A stretch of DNA of 64,000 nt from Selaginella moellendorffii (lineage: Eukaryota > Streptophyta > Lycopodiopsida > Selaginellales > Selaginellaceae), in the NCBI RefSeq assembly GCF_000143415.4, contig NW_003314286.1:265616-329615 (forward strand), given 5' to 3'. A program made the translations under genes and the position numbers. Positions 36,030 to 47,900 of the stretch are shown in pieces. The notes below the pieces were generated by a model. The model was not told where the DNA came from. It saw only the letters and a program-made list of their open reading frames with translations, and ran no database searches. Positions within the stretch are counted from its first letter, which is position 1. Each line of letters begins with the position of its first letter.

Positions 36030-36830
36030 TTCTGGCTCTGATCCTTTGCACCATCTTCCAGACCATCAAATACACAGGCTTCCTGGTTCCATGGATGACT
36101 AATCGCATCATTCCAATCCATAAGGATGTTCCTGACAAACTACTGCTGTATTATGGTCAGCAGCATTTTCTCGAAACTCTACGCACACATGCTGGAGAGA
36201 AGACTCTCCCAGTGGGCAGAACAACTCCAAATGCATACTTGGGGGCAAGCCGGATTTCGGCCCCGACATGGTGTCGATCATCTGGTCACGTTGCGGACAA
36301 TTATGGACTGAAGGCGGACAAGGCAAGGCCTACTAATCTGTTGTTTGTGGACTTCACCAAAGCTTTTGATACAGTCCCCTGCAATCTTCTATTTGAGCAC
36401 CTCTGGGATCTGAACACACCTCCGTCTCTCATCACAGCTATCTGCCACCTCTAGATTCAAGCCGAATTGGTAGGATGAGCAGCGATCAATTCCTGGAAAA
36501 GTGCCTCAATGGTAAATTCCGAACAAAGTCGGAGACAAGGGGGCAGCCCTGCTTAACCCTGTTTGATGTCCAGATGGCGGGACTGTTTCTCCAATTACTT
36601 CTCTACACCAATGACTTGCTCTTGCTTGCCAACTCCCATGGGCAAATGCAAAGACAGCTTGATGCGCTCGCGAGATTTTGCACACCAATACAGCTCTCCA
36701 TAAAACTTAGTAAGACACAGCTGCTGGCTTCGGGAAGGGATGGAAGACCCTCCCCCCTCTGTTCTATTCAGGCCATGAGGTCATGAGAGCAACACAATAC
36801 AAGTACCTTGGCATCACCCTGCATCAGCAA
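36030..36830 (+). pseudogene. LINE (non-LTR retrotransposon) reverse-transcriptase relic
   Basis: Pieces of a LINE reverse transcriptase in alternating frames: RIIPIHKDVPDK, SKLYAHMLERRLSQWAEQLQ, WGQAGFRPRHGVDHLVTLRT, NLLFVDFTKAFDTVPCNLLF, a degenerate catalytic box LLLYTNDLLLLAN (YADD in active enzymes) and LSIKLSKTQLLASG. Frameshifts separate the pieces. The chromovirus at 36,831-42,416 is inserted into it, and the relic may continue briefly after 42,417. Confidence 0.8.
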
Positions 36831-37201
36831 TGTTAAGACCCCCAACAAGATCAAAACTAGAAAATGCTAAAGACAAAGAGAAAAGCTAGTGGAAACAAAG
36901 AAGAAGCCTTAGACTGGTGTTGATTCAGATTGTGGAGAAATGGAACAAGGCTAACCTATATATACTATAGGTTGATGAAGCTCCACCACTCTTGGATCGA
37001 GGACGGCTTAAATATAGCTGAGGTTGAGGAGGCGCCACATCAATATCAGGAATGTGGCTCGAGACTCAGGAATCGGGAAGTGTCTTGAGAGTCAGGAATA
37101 GGGAAGTGTCTCGAGAGTCAGGAATAGGGAAGTGTCTCGAGAATCAGGAATGTGGTCTGCAGGTCAGGAATCCGGCATCAAGAATTGGGGGATTCCTGAC
37201 A
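36831..37201 (-). repeat. 3' LTR of the Ty3/gypsy chromovirus
   Basis: 371 bp, TGTTAAGACC...GATTCCTGACA (TG..CA ends). The flank AGCAA at 36,826-36,830 is repeated after the other LTR. A purine tract (GAGGAGGGGGTGC on the minus strand) lies immediately inside. It contains a short tandem repeat of about 26 bp (TCAGGAATAGGGAAGTGTCT). Confidence 0.95.
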
Positions 37202-37212
37202 GCACCCCCTCC

Positions 37213-40200
37213 TCAAGAACGAGTGGAACGAGGATGTGAATGAGAACGATGAGGAGGATGAGATGAGCGGCGAGGGATGGGAGATGGAGAAAAAGAATGA
37301 GGACTGGGACAACTAGGATAGCGGCGGTGGAAGTCCTGAACAAGGTCAGGAGAATGAATCAGGTTGTCTGCAGGTTCCCAAGTGCGTTCTTCAGGCCCGT
37401 AACCCTTCCAGTCGACCAGATAGTAGAGTTTAGACCGTGAAATCTTGGAATCAAGGATGTCCTGAACCTCGTACTCAGACCCATCCTCGAGCTGCACTGG
37501 TGGAGGTGGAGGAATGACCCGATTGGGAATAGGACTGGGAATATAAGGCTCAAGGAGAGAGGAATGAAAAACGGGGTGAATTTGATATGAGGAGGGAAGT
37601 GCAAGGCGATAAGTGACAGGATTAATGATGGCAGTGATAGGGAAAGGACTGAGGCGTTTGAAATCAAGTTTTGGACAGGGCCTGGTGGTGGAGATATTTC
37701 GCCTGAGGAGCCAAACTTTATCCCCGATATTGTAAGGGGGACAATCCTGACGATGGACATTGGCAAATGTTTTGTGAGATTCCTGAGCACGATGGAGGTG
37801 GAAGGAGATGGAGTTGTGGATTTCTTGGAGGTTGGAGACAAATGCCTCAGAGCGGGGATTTGAATGAGAGGATTCGGATGGAGAAGGAAGTGAGAGATTG
37901 AATCGGGGATTTCGGCCAGAGTTTGCAAAGAAGGGGGAAATTTGAAGAGAGGAGTGAATAGAGTTGTTATAGGAGAACTCAGCAAGGGGAAGGATATCGA
38001 ACCAGTTATCTTGATGATAGTTGATGAAGCACCTTAAGAATTGTTCCAACGTCTGAATCGTTCGCTCGGACTGCCCATCAGTTTGAGGATGATACGCCGA
38101 AGAGAGGTTGGCCTTCACTCCAAGCAGCTGCAAAAACCGTTGCCAAAAATGAGAGATGAACTGAGGCCCCCGATCCGAAACCACATCTGTAGGAATCCCA
38201 TGAAGTCGGAAAATTTCCCTGAATACCAGTTTTGCCATGTCCTCGCCCGAAAACTCCTTGGTACATGGCAAGAAGTGCGCCATCTTTGTGAAGCGATCCA
38301 CCACGACTAAAATGCTGTTGAAGCCTCCAGAACTCGGAAGATCACTCAAGAAATCCATGGAGATGGATTCCCAAGGACCTGAAGGGACTGGAAGGGAACG
38401 AAGTAAACCTGAAGGAAGGTGGCGAGGTACCTTATTCCGGGCGCAAGTGTCACAGGAGGTAACAAAAGCTTTGATGTAGTCGTCTATGTGAGGCCACCAA
38501 AAGTCCCGTGCAACTAGCTCATAGGTTTTCGCAATGCCGAAGTGACCAGCAGTCGGGCTATCGTGGCACGCCATTAGGACCAACCTTCGAGCATCACCTT
38601 CAGGAACATAAAGCTGCTCCCCACGGTATAATAAGCCATCTAAGAACTCGAACTCGTCAAATCGCCGGCAGTCGGGAGTCACAGGGTGTCCAGCCTGAAG
38701 ATGGGGGAAAATGTCGCTGGCGAGATCAGTGGATTGAAGATCGTTTCTGATGGCATCCATCAAGGAGGAGTCCTGAGGGGCCAGGGAAATTGCCATAACT
38801 TGAAGCCGATCAGGACCGAGGATAATTTGATCCTGTTGATCGAAGGCAGGATTACCAGGCCTGAGACTGAGATAGGAGCGCCTTGAAAGAGCATCAGGAA
38901 GGCCTTGAAGCTTTCCAGGTCTGTACTTGATAACAAAGTCAAACCGACTCAGGAATTGTGCCCACCTTGCTTGACGACGGCTTAAAACTCGGGAAGTGGC
39001 GAAGTACTCGAGATTTTTGTGATCCATCCAGACTGTTGTTTGATGGCCCGCCCCCTCCAAGAAACGGCGCCACTCTCCAAAGGAATCCACGATGGCAAGG
39101 AGCTCCTTGTCGTGGATTTCGTAATTGATCTCCGCAGGCTGGAATTTCCGAGAATGGAAAGCGACCGGATGAAGTTCTTGATCCGCTCCGAGTTGAGACA
39201 GCACAGCACCGATGGCAAAGTCGGAGGCATCAGCCTCGATGAAGAAAGGTTGTGAGGAATCAGCATGGATCAACACGGGAGCAGAACTAAAGGCTGCCTT
39301 GAGTGTGTCGAAGGCGTGCTGGGCAGCAGTAGACCAAGAGAAGGGAACATCCTTGCGAGTGAGATGCGTGAGAGGAAGGACAATGTCAGAGTAGTGATCA
39401 ATGAATTTGCGGTAGAAGTTGGCGAAGCCAAGGAAAACCTGAACGTCTGACATTGATTGTGGAGGCTCTCACTCGAGAATAGTCTTGACTTTGGCAGGAT
39501 CCATCGTGATACCCTCAGGAGTGACAATGTACCCAAGGAACTCCACAGACTGCTGATCGAAGGAACATTTCTTAAGCTTCGCGTATAGGCCGTGTTCTCG
39601 CAGCTTCGCCAGCACCTTGCGTACATGTTCGTCGTGCTCCTCCTGAGTTCTTGAGTAGATGAGGATGTCATCGAGGTAGACGATCACCATCTGATCAAGA
39701 AACTCCCAAAAGACATCGTTCGCCATGTGTTGGAAAACTGCGGGAGCATTTGTCAAGCCAAATGGCATGACAGTGTACTCGAAGTGGCCATAGCGGGTTC
39801 GGAACGCAGTCTTCCATTCATCACCAGGCCGGATCCAGATCAGGTTGTATGCGCCACGGAGGTCAATCTTGGTGAAGAAGCGGGCACCGCCGAGGCGTTC
39901 CAACAGGTCCAAGATCAGGGGCAGCGGATAACGGTTCCGAACAGTCACCTTGTTCAAACCTCGGTAATCGATGACTAACCGCAAACTCCCATCCTTCTTC
40001 TTGACAAAGAAGACAGGCACTCCAGCCGGGGACTGCGAATGCTGAATGAACCCCGAGGCAAGGTTCTCATCCACGTACTCTTTGAGGGTTTTAAGCTCGG
40101 ACGGGGATAACCCGTAGATAGGCCCCCATGGAGGCGACGCTCCTTCCTGTAAATCAATGGGATAGTCATAAGGCCGATGAGCAGGCAGTACACTAGCTTT

Positions 40201-41070
40201 TTTCTTGTCAAACACATCCCCAAAATCATGATACTTCTCAGGAAGACTGACAGGAAAAACATGCAAAGCAAAAAGGAAAATAGATTCTTCATGAAGGAGT
40301 TCTTTCATAGTGATTGTGGAGATAGGAGGAGGTGTACGACAAAATGGAATGATGAGACGAGGATACTGTCCAGTGTAAGATGGAAGAGAGGAAAAAGAAG
40401 TGGATGAAAACTTCGTAGAGTCAGGAACAGAACCCCGATTTGAGTTTAGGGAACTTTTCCTGATTCGGACTCGATGAACACCAGGGGAAGCCGTGGGAGA
40501 TGGTGATGTGGGAGAGTGGCGCCGAGTGGGAGAGATGAGCTGTAAGTCCTTCCAACAAATCTAAGGCTAATGTAGTTGGAACCAAGGAAGACCGAGCACC
40601 ACAGAGGAGGACTTGCTGTTGATGATGTTGAAGGTGATATCGGTGACGGTGGACCTGATGTGTACTCGAACGGGCAACGTTTCCCTAAGTCCAGAAGATG
40701 GAGACACAAAATGCCCGTCGATGCCTTCAACCCTCAGATGCCGTATGGTAGGAGAAAGAGGAACGTGATGTCGGGCAGCAAAGTCCGTGTCCATGAAGCA
40801 GGAAGTTGCACCCGAGTCCAGTAGTGCCAAAGCCTTGAGTCCTGATTGTCCGGTGAAAGAAAGGAGACATGGGATGCGGAAGTTGCGGGAATTGGTGGTG
40901 GCTTTGATGAAAGGTGGTGAGGAGCTTGATAAGGAAGAAAAGTGATTTTTATTTGGGGAGTCCAAACAGACAGCTCCTACTCTGTTTGGACAGGGTCGTT
41001 TCCCGACTGCAACAGAGGTGGACTTTGAGGCAGAGTGAACTTGAGCAATCAGGGAGGCTTCTTGGGACAC
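37213..41070 (-). pseudogene. Pol polyprotein (PR-RT-RH-IN-chromodomain) with three in-frame stops
   Basis: One continuous frame. The protease has ALLDSGATSCFMD. After VVLGLPWFQLH come two TAG codons near 40,560. The reverse transcriptase has DYRGLNKVTVRNRYPLP, YTVMPFGLTNAPAVFQ and YLDDILIYS. A TGA follows KVKTILE at about 39,469, where the family has Trp. RNase H has FIEADASDFAIGAVLSQ. The integrase has an H..H..C..C zinc site (AGHFGIAKTYE..., CDTCARNK) and a DDE core (SMDFLSDLPSSGG, SDRGPQFISHFW, HPQTDGQSERTIQTLEQF). A C-terminal chromodomain reads SKLYYLVDWKGYGPEERTWE. The stops disable full-length Pol. Confidence 0.92.
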
Positions 41071-41948
41071 ACAGCTGCTTTGTGATTAGGATCAGCACAG
41101 TAGAGGCAAAGATTATGAGATATTCGACGTTGCTTCTCAGCAGAACTCAACTTCCCTCTAATGAGTCGGGGAGTACTAGAAATATCCATCGGGACCGGAG
41201 CAGTAGGTTCAGGACTATGCCCCGAAGACTCAAGCTGGGATTCCTGAGTCTGGGACGGAAAAACAGCGGCGCGGCGACTTTCCTGACGACGTTCAAAGAG
41301 ACGGTTATCACATCGAACAGCTTTGTTGATGGCGTCCGACAGGTCCTTGGGATCCTCCATGGTGAGCAACAAATCCTTGACACCGTTGTTGAGGCCGAAA
41401 CGAAATTGGTCAATCAGGGCTCGCTCATCCCACTGAGTGTCCAAGGCAAGGAGTTGGAACTCTGCAGCGTAGATCGAGGCAGGACGAGACCCCTGAGAGA
41501 GACGTCTCATATTTGTGGTAGCAGCCCGAACCCGATCCGTCTCGCCAAAACATGCTTCGAGCTTCTCTTTGAACAATTGAAGATCCATCAGCTCCGGAAC
41601 CACGACCCCTTTCATGCTCTTCTCCAGAAGAGGAGAAAACCATGACAAAGCTGCACCCTCGAGCAATGTCCCAATCGCGCCGATTTGAGACTCGGGAGTG
41701 GGGTACCGCCGATGTTGAAGTGCAAAGATCAGCTCCATTTGGTTAAAAAATCCACGAAGCTCCGAACGCTTGCCTGAAAATTTCACCGGGAAACTCACCT
41801 TCGGTTCAGGAACTTTGTTGGATCCTTGAGCCGAAAGTGAAGCAAGCTCCTGCTGCATGCGAAGAAGGGTCGCCTTCAGCTCGGTATTCTCAGACTGGAT
41901 TTTTGCAAGGACTTCGGCAAAGAAATCAGGATGGCTTGGAGACTCCAT
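41049..41948 (-). CDS. Gag polyprotein of the chromovirus
   Basis: ATG at 41948 (MESPSHPDFFAEVLAKIQSE). It has a coiled N-terminus and a retrotransposon gag core (VKFSGKRSELRGFFNQMELI, GTLLEGAALSWFSPLLE, IYAAEFQLLALDTQWDERAL). It ends in a CCHC zinc knuckle CLYCADPNHKAAVCP before the stop. The end overlaps the pol frame by about 22 nt in the -1 frame, as expected for Ty3/gypsy elements that make pol by frameshifting. Confidence 0.9.
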   Translation of the reverse strand: MESPSHPDFFAEVLAKIQSENTELKATLLRMQQELASLSAQGSNKVPEPKVSFPVKFSGKRSELRGFFNQMELIFALQHRRYPTPESQIGAIGTLLEGAALSWFSPLLEKSMKGVVVPELMDLQLFKEKLEACFGETDRVRAATTNMRRLSQGSRPASIYAAEFQLLALDTQWDERALIDQFRFGLNNGVKDLLLTMEDPKDLSDAINKAVRCDNRLFERRQESRRAAVFPSQTQESQLESSGHSPEPTAPVPMDISSTPRLIRGKLSSAEKQRRISHNLCLYCADPNHKAAVCPKKPP

Positions 41949-42045
41949 TGGCAAGAAGAAAGAAAAGAAAAGGGGGAAAAGACAAAAGCAATCAAATAAT
42001 CAAAACGAGCTAAAAGAAAAGCAAAAAGCACAATCTGAATCAAAC

Positions 42046-42416
42046 TGTCAAGACCCCCAACAAGATCAAGACTAGAAAATGCTAAAGACAAAGAGAAAAG
42101 CTAGTGGAAACAAAGAAGAGGCCTTAGACTAGTGTTGATTCAGATTGTGGAGAAATGGAACAAGGCTAACCTATATATACTATAGGTTGATGAAGCTCCA
42201 CCACTCTTGGATCGAGGACGGCCTAAATATAGCTGAGGTTGAGGAGGCGCCACATCAATATCAGGAATGTGGCTCGAGACTCAGGAATCGGGAAGTGTCT
42301 TGAGAGTCAGGAATAGGGAAGTGTCTCGAGAGTTAGGAATAGGGAAGTGTCTCGAGAATCAGGAATGTGGTCTGCAGGTTAGGAATCTGGCGTCAAGAAT
42401 TGGGGGATTCCTGACA
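42046..42416 (-). repeat. 5' LTR of the Ty3/gypsy chromovirus
   Basis: 371 bp, partner of 36,831-37,201. Just inside on the minus strand the sequence TTTGATTCAGATTGTGC may be a degenerate initiator-tRNA-Met primer site; this is weak. Confidence 0.95.
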
Positions 42417-42626
42417 AGCAACATCCTTGGAAGGTACCATTTGATCTCCTGGGGTAGTTAGAGGTGGCTTATCACCCAACATGTGGGCATAGCCTTCCTA
42501 GGTCACACTGGCTGACAATATGTCAAAGTGGAAAAGATTAGTATATTGCTTCTTGAGTCGGTCAATTATTATGATACAAAGATTGTCGAAAGGATCTAGA
42601 GAGGGAATAAAGGAGAAAAATGGAAA

Positions 42627-43182
42627 TGTGAGGGGGTTCCAAATGTATAGTAGGAATAGTGGGTAAGTCGGGCATGGTTGACTAACCTGAGGCATAGTTT
42701 AACTCCTGCTTGCATGCCTGTCTTTGTTCTGTGTTCGACTTGGGTCTAAGCTTAAATTCCATTCCATGCTAGTTAGTGGAGTACCCATGTCCTTGCGTTA
42801 GGCCATCGGTATGCCGAAATAGTGCCAGACTTCGTTTGGTTTCGTTTTGCGTGTTGGTCCTAGCATTGGGATGCTGGTTGCTCCAGGACTGTTCCAAGTC
42901 GCTCTAGGCTCTTGTCCCTTCGCTCCTTGGGCTGTATGCTCGGGAATTACTCTGTGGTCCGGTTCCATCACTTCTTGGCTCCATGCTTGGGAGTTTTGCA
43001 CCATTCCTTTGTTCAGTGGCCCAAGGCTCTGAACCTCGGGTTCTGCACCATTGTCCTTTGGAAACGTGGCATATGACATGTGGCATGTGTCACGTGGCAT
43101 AAAGAGGATTTAGGTTCCGCTTTGTGGTGTTACCCTATGGTAAATCACCATAGGATAAAGGGTAAAAACCACGTGCGCTACA
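42627..43182 (+). repeat. LTR A of a second retrotransposon family (left)
   Basis: 556 bp, TGTGAGGGGGTTCC...CGTGCGCTACA. It is immediately followed by TTTGGTATCAAAG, a tRNA-Met-type primer binding site, so it behaves as a 5' LTR in plus orientation. It is about 85% similar by eye to 60,081-60,631 and related to 63,065-63,391. It contains a MYB/bHLH-like GTGTCACGTGGCA box near 43,087. Confidence 0.85.
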
Positions 43183-44538
43183 TTTGGTATCAAAGAACTA
43201 CGTCTCAGTGAGTACTATCCAATGAGATTGGGCAACTAGTCTCGTTGCATACACAAAGATGAAAATAATGATCCAAGTAAGTACATGTTTGGGTGCAAAG
43301 ACTTCGCAATCGTTCTTTGGGTATGGATTTTGGTTACCTTTTTGTACTACATTGTATAAGTTTGCTCTTGGGCTCATAAGATGGATTTGGGATGTTTCGT
43401 TTGCACGAGTTTAAGCTTAGGCTTGTGAGTGAGGCACATTAGCAACTTGAGGTTATACCTTGAGTTGGCAGGATTAATGAAAGTCTATCAGTGGTTCCAT
43501 GAGTTGTTCTGTGTACTGTGGGTGAAAGTAAACCTTCCCTAGGTTTGTTATGAGTGGCAAATAGGCTGGTCCGTAGCTATTTAGCAAGGCATTAGTGGAT
43601 CCTTCTTAGGCATGATTATAAGTGAATCAATCAAGACTGTAGGGATTAGTTTATTGGTTCAAATAGTCATTGCTGTGCTCTCTCATAAACTTTTCTTGGA
43701 TTAGACTGAAGGTAGTGCAAACGCAAGCTTAAGGTTTAGTCAAGGATGAGGCCGAAAAGAGAGTTGTCAGGGATGAAGGATCAAACACATAAATCATCTC
43801 CTCTTTTTGGATAGATGATTTGCAACATGGTGTTATCTCATTGCTTATGTTCACATTATGCAATCAAGAGTCCCTACCTTGATGCATGTTGGAAATGATA
43901 GTTTTACAAATGGCGAGTTGTGGGATGGATAGTGGTGAAGCGCTAATCCTTTTTGTCTAGGCTTGCTATTGAAGATTTGGGTTGCAATGCTCAATTCTTT
44001 TCTGAGAAACCTTGCTACTGCTCTTTGAATAACTTGGTGTTGGATTAGTTTTGAGTTTGGTCGGAAAGAGAGTGGCATGAGTTTGTCAGTGTTGTGAACA
44101 AAAGTTAGTGGTATTGGGTGTTGTAAATCTCTATCGGTGGAGTGTGGCATTTATGTTGCATTTTATCGAATCGAGTTAGCACTTAATATTCACATAAACC
44201 TTTGAAGTAATGACATGGGCATTGCTCATGGTGTTGCTCAATTGATGATCAAGTTATTATGATTATTATATCATATCCATGTGATAATGAGCAATGTGTT
44301 TACAAAGTTGTTTGGTTAAATGATGATCAACCCCAAAGTGGTTGATGGTGAAGCTAGTCTACTTACATGTAGTAGCATTGTAGTAGCTTCAATTGGATTC
44401 TCAATAATAATTCATGCTAAGCTAAAATTGGTTCCTTGTTTCTTGAGGGTTGCCCATTGAGGTGTTAGGAAAGGATTATAGCATTCACTTGCTATGGCTT
44501 GTTGGTTTACCTGTTAGCACTTGGAGTAAATTATTGGA
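43183..44538. other. Retrotransposon interior, non-coding
   Basis: Follows LTR A and its primer site. No gag-like frame was found where one would be expected (compare the gag starting 174 bp after LTR C at the end of the window). It looks like a decayed or non-autonomous interior. Confidence 0.5.
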
Positions 44539-44561
44539 AGCTCTATTTCGTTAAAGTGGGA
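44539..44561 (+). repeat. Left terminal inverted repeat
   Basis: AGCTCTATTTCGTTAAAGTG followed by GGA, identical to the reverse complement of 57,444-57,466. Directly inside, GTGGGA...TCCCAC (44,556-44,577) forms a small subterminal palindrome. Confidence 0.8.
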
Positions 44562-44979
44562 ATTGTCATTATCCCACTTGTAAAATAAGGTTTCCAAACC
44601 TTTATATAGTATATAAATATAACAAAATTCAATTGCATTGAGGCACATGCCATTTTATTTTAAACAAGGAAATGTCTACTCAATCACTTCTCCTCCCCCT
44701 GCCACTGCTTCACCTCTCTCTTCTCCTTGTTATCGTCGTCCAATTTCTTTCCATCCTTTTAATATTGGCTTAGTTGCTCCGAGTCTAGGTGGAGCCCAAG
44801 TCCCCATTCAATCTTTACTTTCCCCTTATTAATAAAACAACTTCGTAGACTTCCAATAACATGCTGTAACACTTCTAGTATAATGCAAATCGTCTCAAAG
44901 AATTGTCTTTTAATATTAATACAATGGCATGGAACCCCATGCCATAATAAGTTACATTTTTAAATAAATACATGCCATC

Positions 44980-47900
44980 TCAGACTGTTATTTTTTGCCT
45001 CCAACGCCTATACAATAATCTTGGAATTTCATCACTCTCCACACTATCAGGATTTAAACCCAATAGTAATGCTATCTCTTCTCTAATACGTCCACGCTCA
45101 TGTTCAGTGGTCGAAGAACCCATCCGGTTAAGCAGATTATGGAGATGCGGATAGTGCTTGGCTAGACAATATACATGCCATAAATGATGACTGGTGTCTG
45201 TCCGATCAAATGGCTTCTGATATACCGTTCCATCTGCCATTTGGTTGATTTCTGCAGCCACCTCCTGGACTGGCCGGTTCTCTATCACCATCGCTTCAAG
45301 CCGTTTTGCAAGGTCCCCCAGAACATACGGTTTCTTCTCCCTAGTTTCCATACTGCAAGAGATGGGGTGCACTGCATATGTGTGCGTGTTCGCTGCAGTT
45401 TTAATCGGCGAGTCATCGATGATGAGGATTTCACTTGACCTAGCAGTCTGGTTCATCACTACAGCCTCTGGCTTGACGAAGATGGGCTTGCTACCCCTCA
45501 CATGGACCATAGTCAAGCAATCCTCCTGCGTTAGGAGAAAGTCAAATGGTAATATTACTCGCGTCTGATTGTGCATCATCTGTAGCAACGTTAATGCATT
45601 GTGGCGCATCATGGATGTCCAAACTCCCAATTGCAAATTGAACCCGGCCCTCTGTTTTAAGTGTCGCATGGTTATTATTAGATCCCGCAGTTTCTCCCGT
45701 GTGATTAATGTGAATCTGTCACTTTTGACCAACTTGCGACCGCAGGCTTTGGAGGGTGCAGTGACATTCAAGGACGAGCCACGCTCATGGGAGAAAAGGA
45801 CACCGTTCAGATCAAAAACGATACAGTACTTTCGCCGTGACTTTGAAATGAAATGCGTCAGCATAAAAAATGGTACAAGTCAATTTTACCATCTACAATA
45901 TTAGCGAATGGTGCTCCCGATGGTCGTTCAGAGGGTTTTGGTCGAGGAAACGTGAAGGGCGGAAATACTCTCCTCTGCAATGTGGGGTCAATCGCATCCG
46001 ATGGCGTGTGGGCACATGCCATTTCAGTTGTAGACTCTGGTACAACTGGCTCAACAGTGGCATGGGGTGGTTCCGATGGCGTGTGATCACACGCCATTTC
46101 AGCTGGTGCCTCCGTTGGCAAAGTGGACATGACCGAACAGGCAGCAGAGGCGGTGTAGGGAGGTTCCAACGGCACGTAGTCAGACGATTGGGCACACGTT
46201 GAGTCCGTTGGAAATGAGGATACGACCGGCTCGGCGGCTGGGGCGGCCTTATGCGGGTCCAATGGCGCCTGGTCATCGTCAGTTGGATACGTGGACAAGA
46301 TTGACTCAGTGGTATGGGCAGCATCAAGTGGAGCGTGGTCAGCTTGCTTGGCGTTGATATGGATAGTAGCCTCCACCAGCTCTGATGACTCTTGCAGGCA
46401 AGTAGAGTCCACTGGCGGATCCATATGCATGTCCAAATATCTCCCTTCGATTGAGATGGTATCCTCCCTACTGGCTACTAAAAACAAACTCATTAGCACA
46501 TTGAATCGACTATACTGTATTTACCATCAACTGCTATTGGGCGCACTGCTGATTCTGAAGGATTGGACATACGTTTCGACCCTTGCTTGGCACTATCCTT
46601 CCTCGACACTAAAGGCTAGAGTTTGTATCTTAATTCAACTGAATAATCTCTACTTACCATTTCTTTTGCGACCTACATGGACAATGTTAGAAATGGTAAA
46701 AGGTTAGGAATGGATGTACTATTATTTACCTGATGGTTTGTCTTGTATGACCTTCCTCCACTGCTCTTTGGCCACCTCAGGCTGGCCATCGTCGTCATCA
46801 TCGTCATCGTCGTTATTGTGATCGTCACCATTGTGAGGACCATCCAAGTCCTCTTCGTCCTCCTCTTCTTCGTCCTCCTCTTCGTCCTTCTGCTCTTCCT
46901 GCTCATTATCTTTCTCTGGCTCCTCATCCCCCTCCTGCATTTCTTCCATAGGCTGCTCAGGCTGGATGGCTTGTTTTTCCAGGACCATCTTGGGAAAATC
47001 ATCTAGCCGAGTCTCCATCTCAAAATACAAGACATCCATAGCCTGTTTCAGTGCTTGACCTAGGACCGTATCCTCACCCGACTGTCTTAACATGGTTTCT
47101 GCACGTTCTTGCACCCTTCGAAGACGACGAGATGAGAAAAACGTGGCCCTGACTTGAAAAGCATCCCTCATCCATTGTACCTCTCCATTGAGATTGGGGA
47201 AGGGGAGTCCGCCATAGGAATCTGAGTCAGGAGGTGGTGACTGGCTCCTTTCACTCAGCCCTTGATCTGCAATGAATGGCATGAGCACACACGCCATAAC
47301 CGCGAGGCATTACCTATCATCTTTTCGTTGCCCTTCTTCCTTTTCGAATCAAACGCCTCTGATCCCGACGACTGTCCAACGTGCTTTCGCTTTTTATGAC
47401 CACTGTCAGTTTGAGCTTGGCTGGTGCTTGCCTGTTTTGCCTTTGAAGAAGTGTCTCCTGCAAGGAATGGCATGAGACCACACGCCATTGCAAATATAAT
47501 TTGTACCTCCTTTTTTCCTATTGCTTGTCTGTTTGTCCTTCTTCGACGCGCCACCAGTGCGCTTTTCAGTCCTCATGTCTGAATATTCACAACGATCTAT
47601 AATCAAAATGGCGTGAGGCCTCACGTGACCTTACCTTGTGTAGGTTGTGAGCTCGGCCTAACATCAGTAGCTGTTAACGCCGTTTCAGCATCTGGGGGTG
47701 GCCACGCTCCTGCATACAGAGCTTGTGAGATAACATTTAAACTTAAAGTGCGTACTCACCAGGTTTGCAGAGAAGATACTGTTTTTCTTTGGCAACTGTA
47801 ATTATATGCTCCATTGAAGTCACCTCTTCAATGGAGTTTGTCACCGCAACACACGGGACACCCTTGAGTAGTGCGGCTCGAAAGAATAGTCCGCCGCAGT

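Larger units (their letters stand above)
36831..42416 (-). mobile_element. Complete Ty3/gypsy chromovirus LTR retrotransposon
   Basis: 5,586 bp with two 371-bp LTRs and the 5-bp target duplication AGCAA (36,826-36,830 and 42,417-42,421). Domain order on the minus strand is gag, protease, reverse transcriptase, RNase H, integrase, chromodomain. The LTRs differ at nine positions by eye, all of them transitions. That indicates an insertion that is not very recent and looks exposed to cytosine deamination. Confidence 0.95.
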
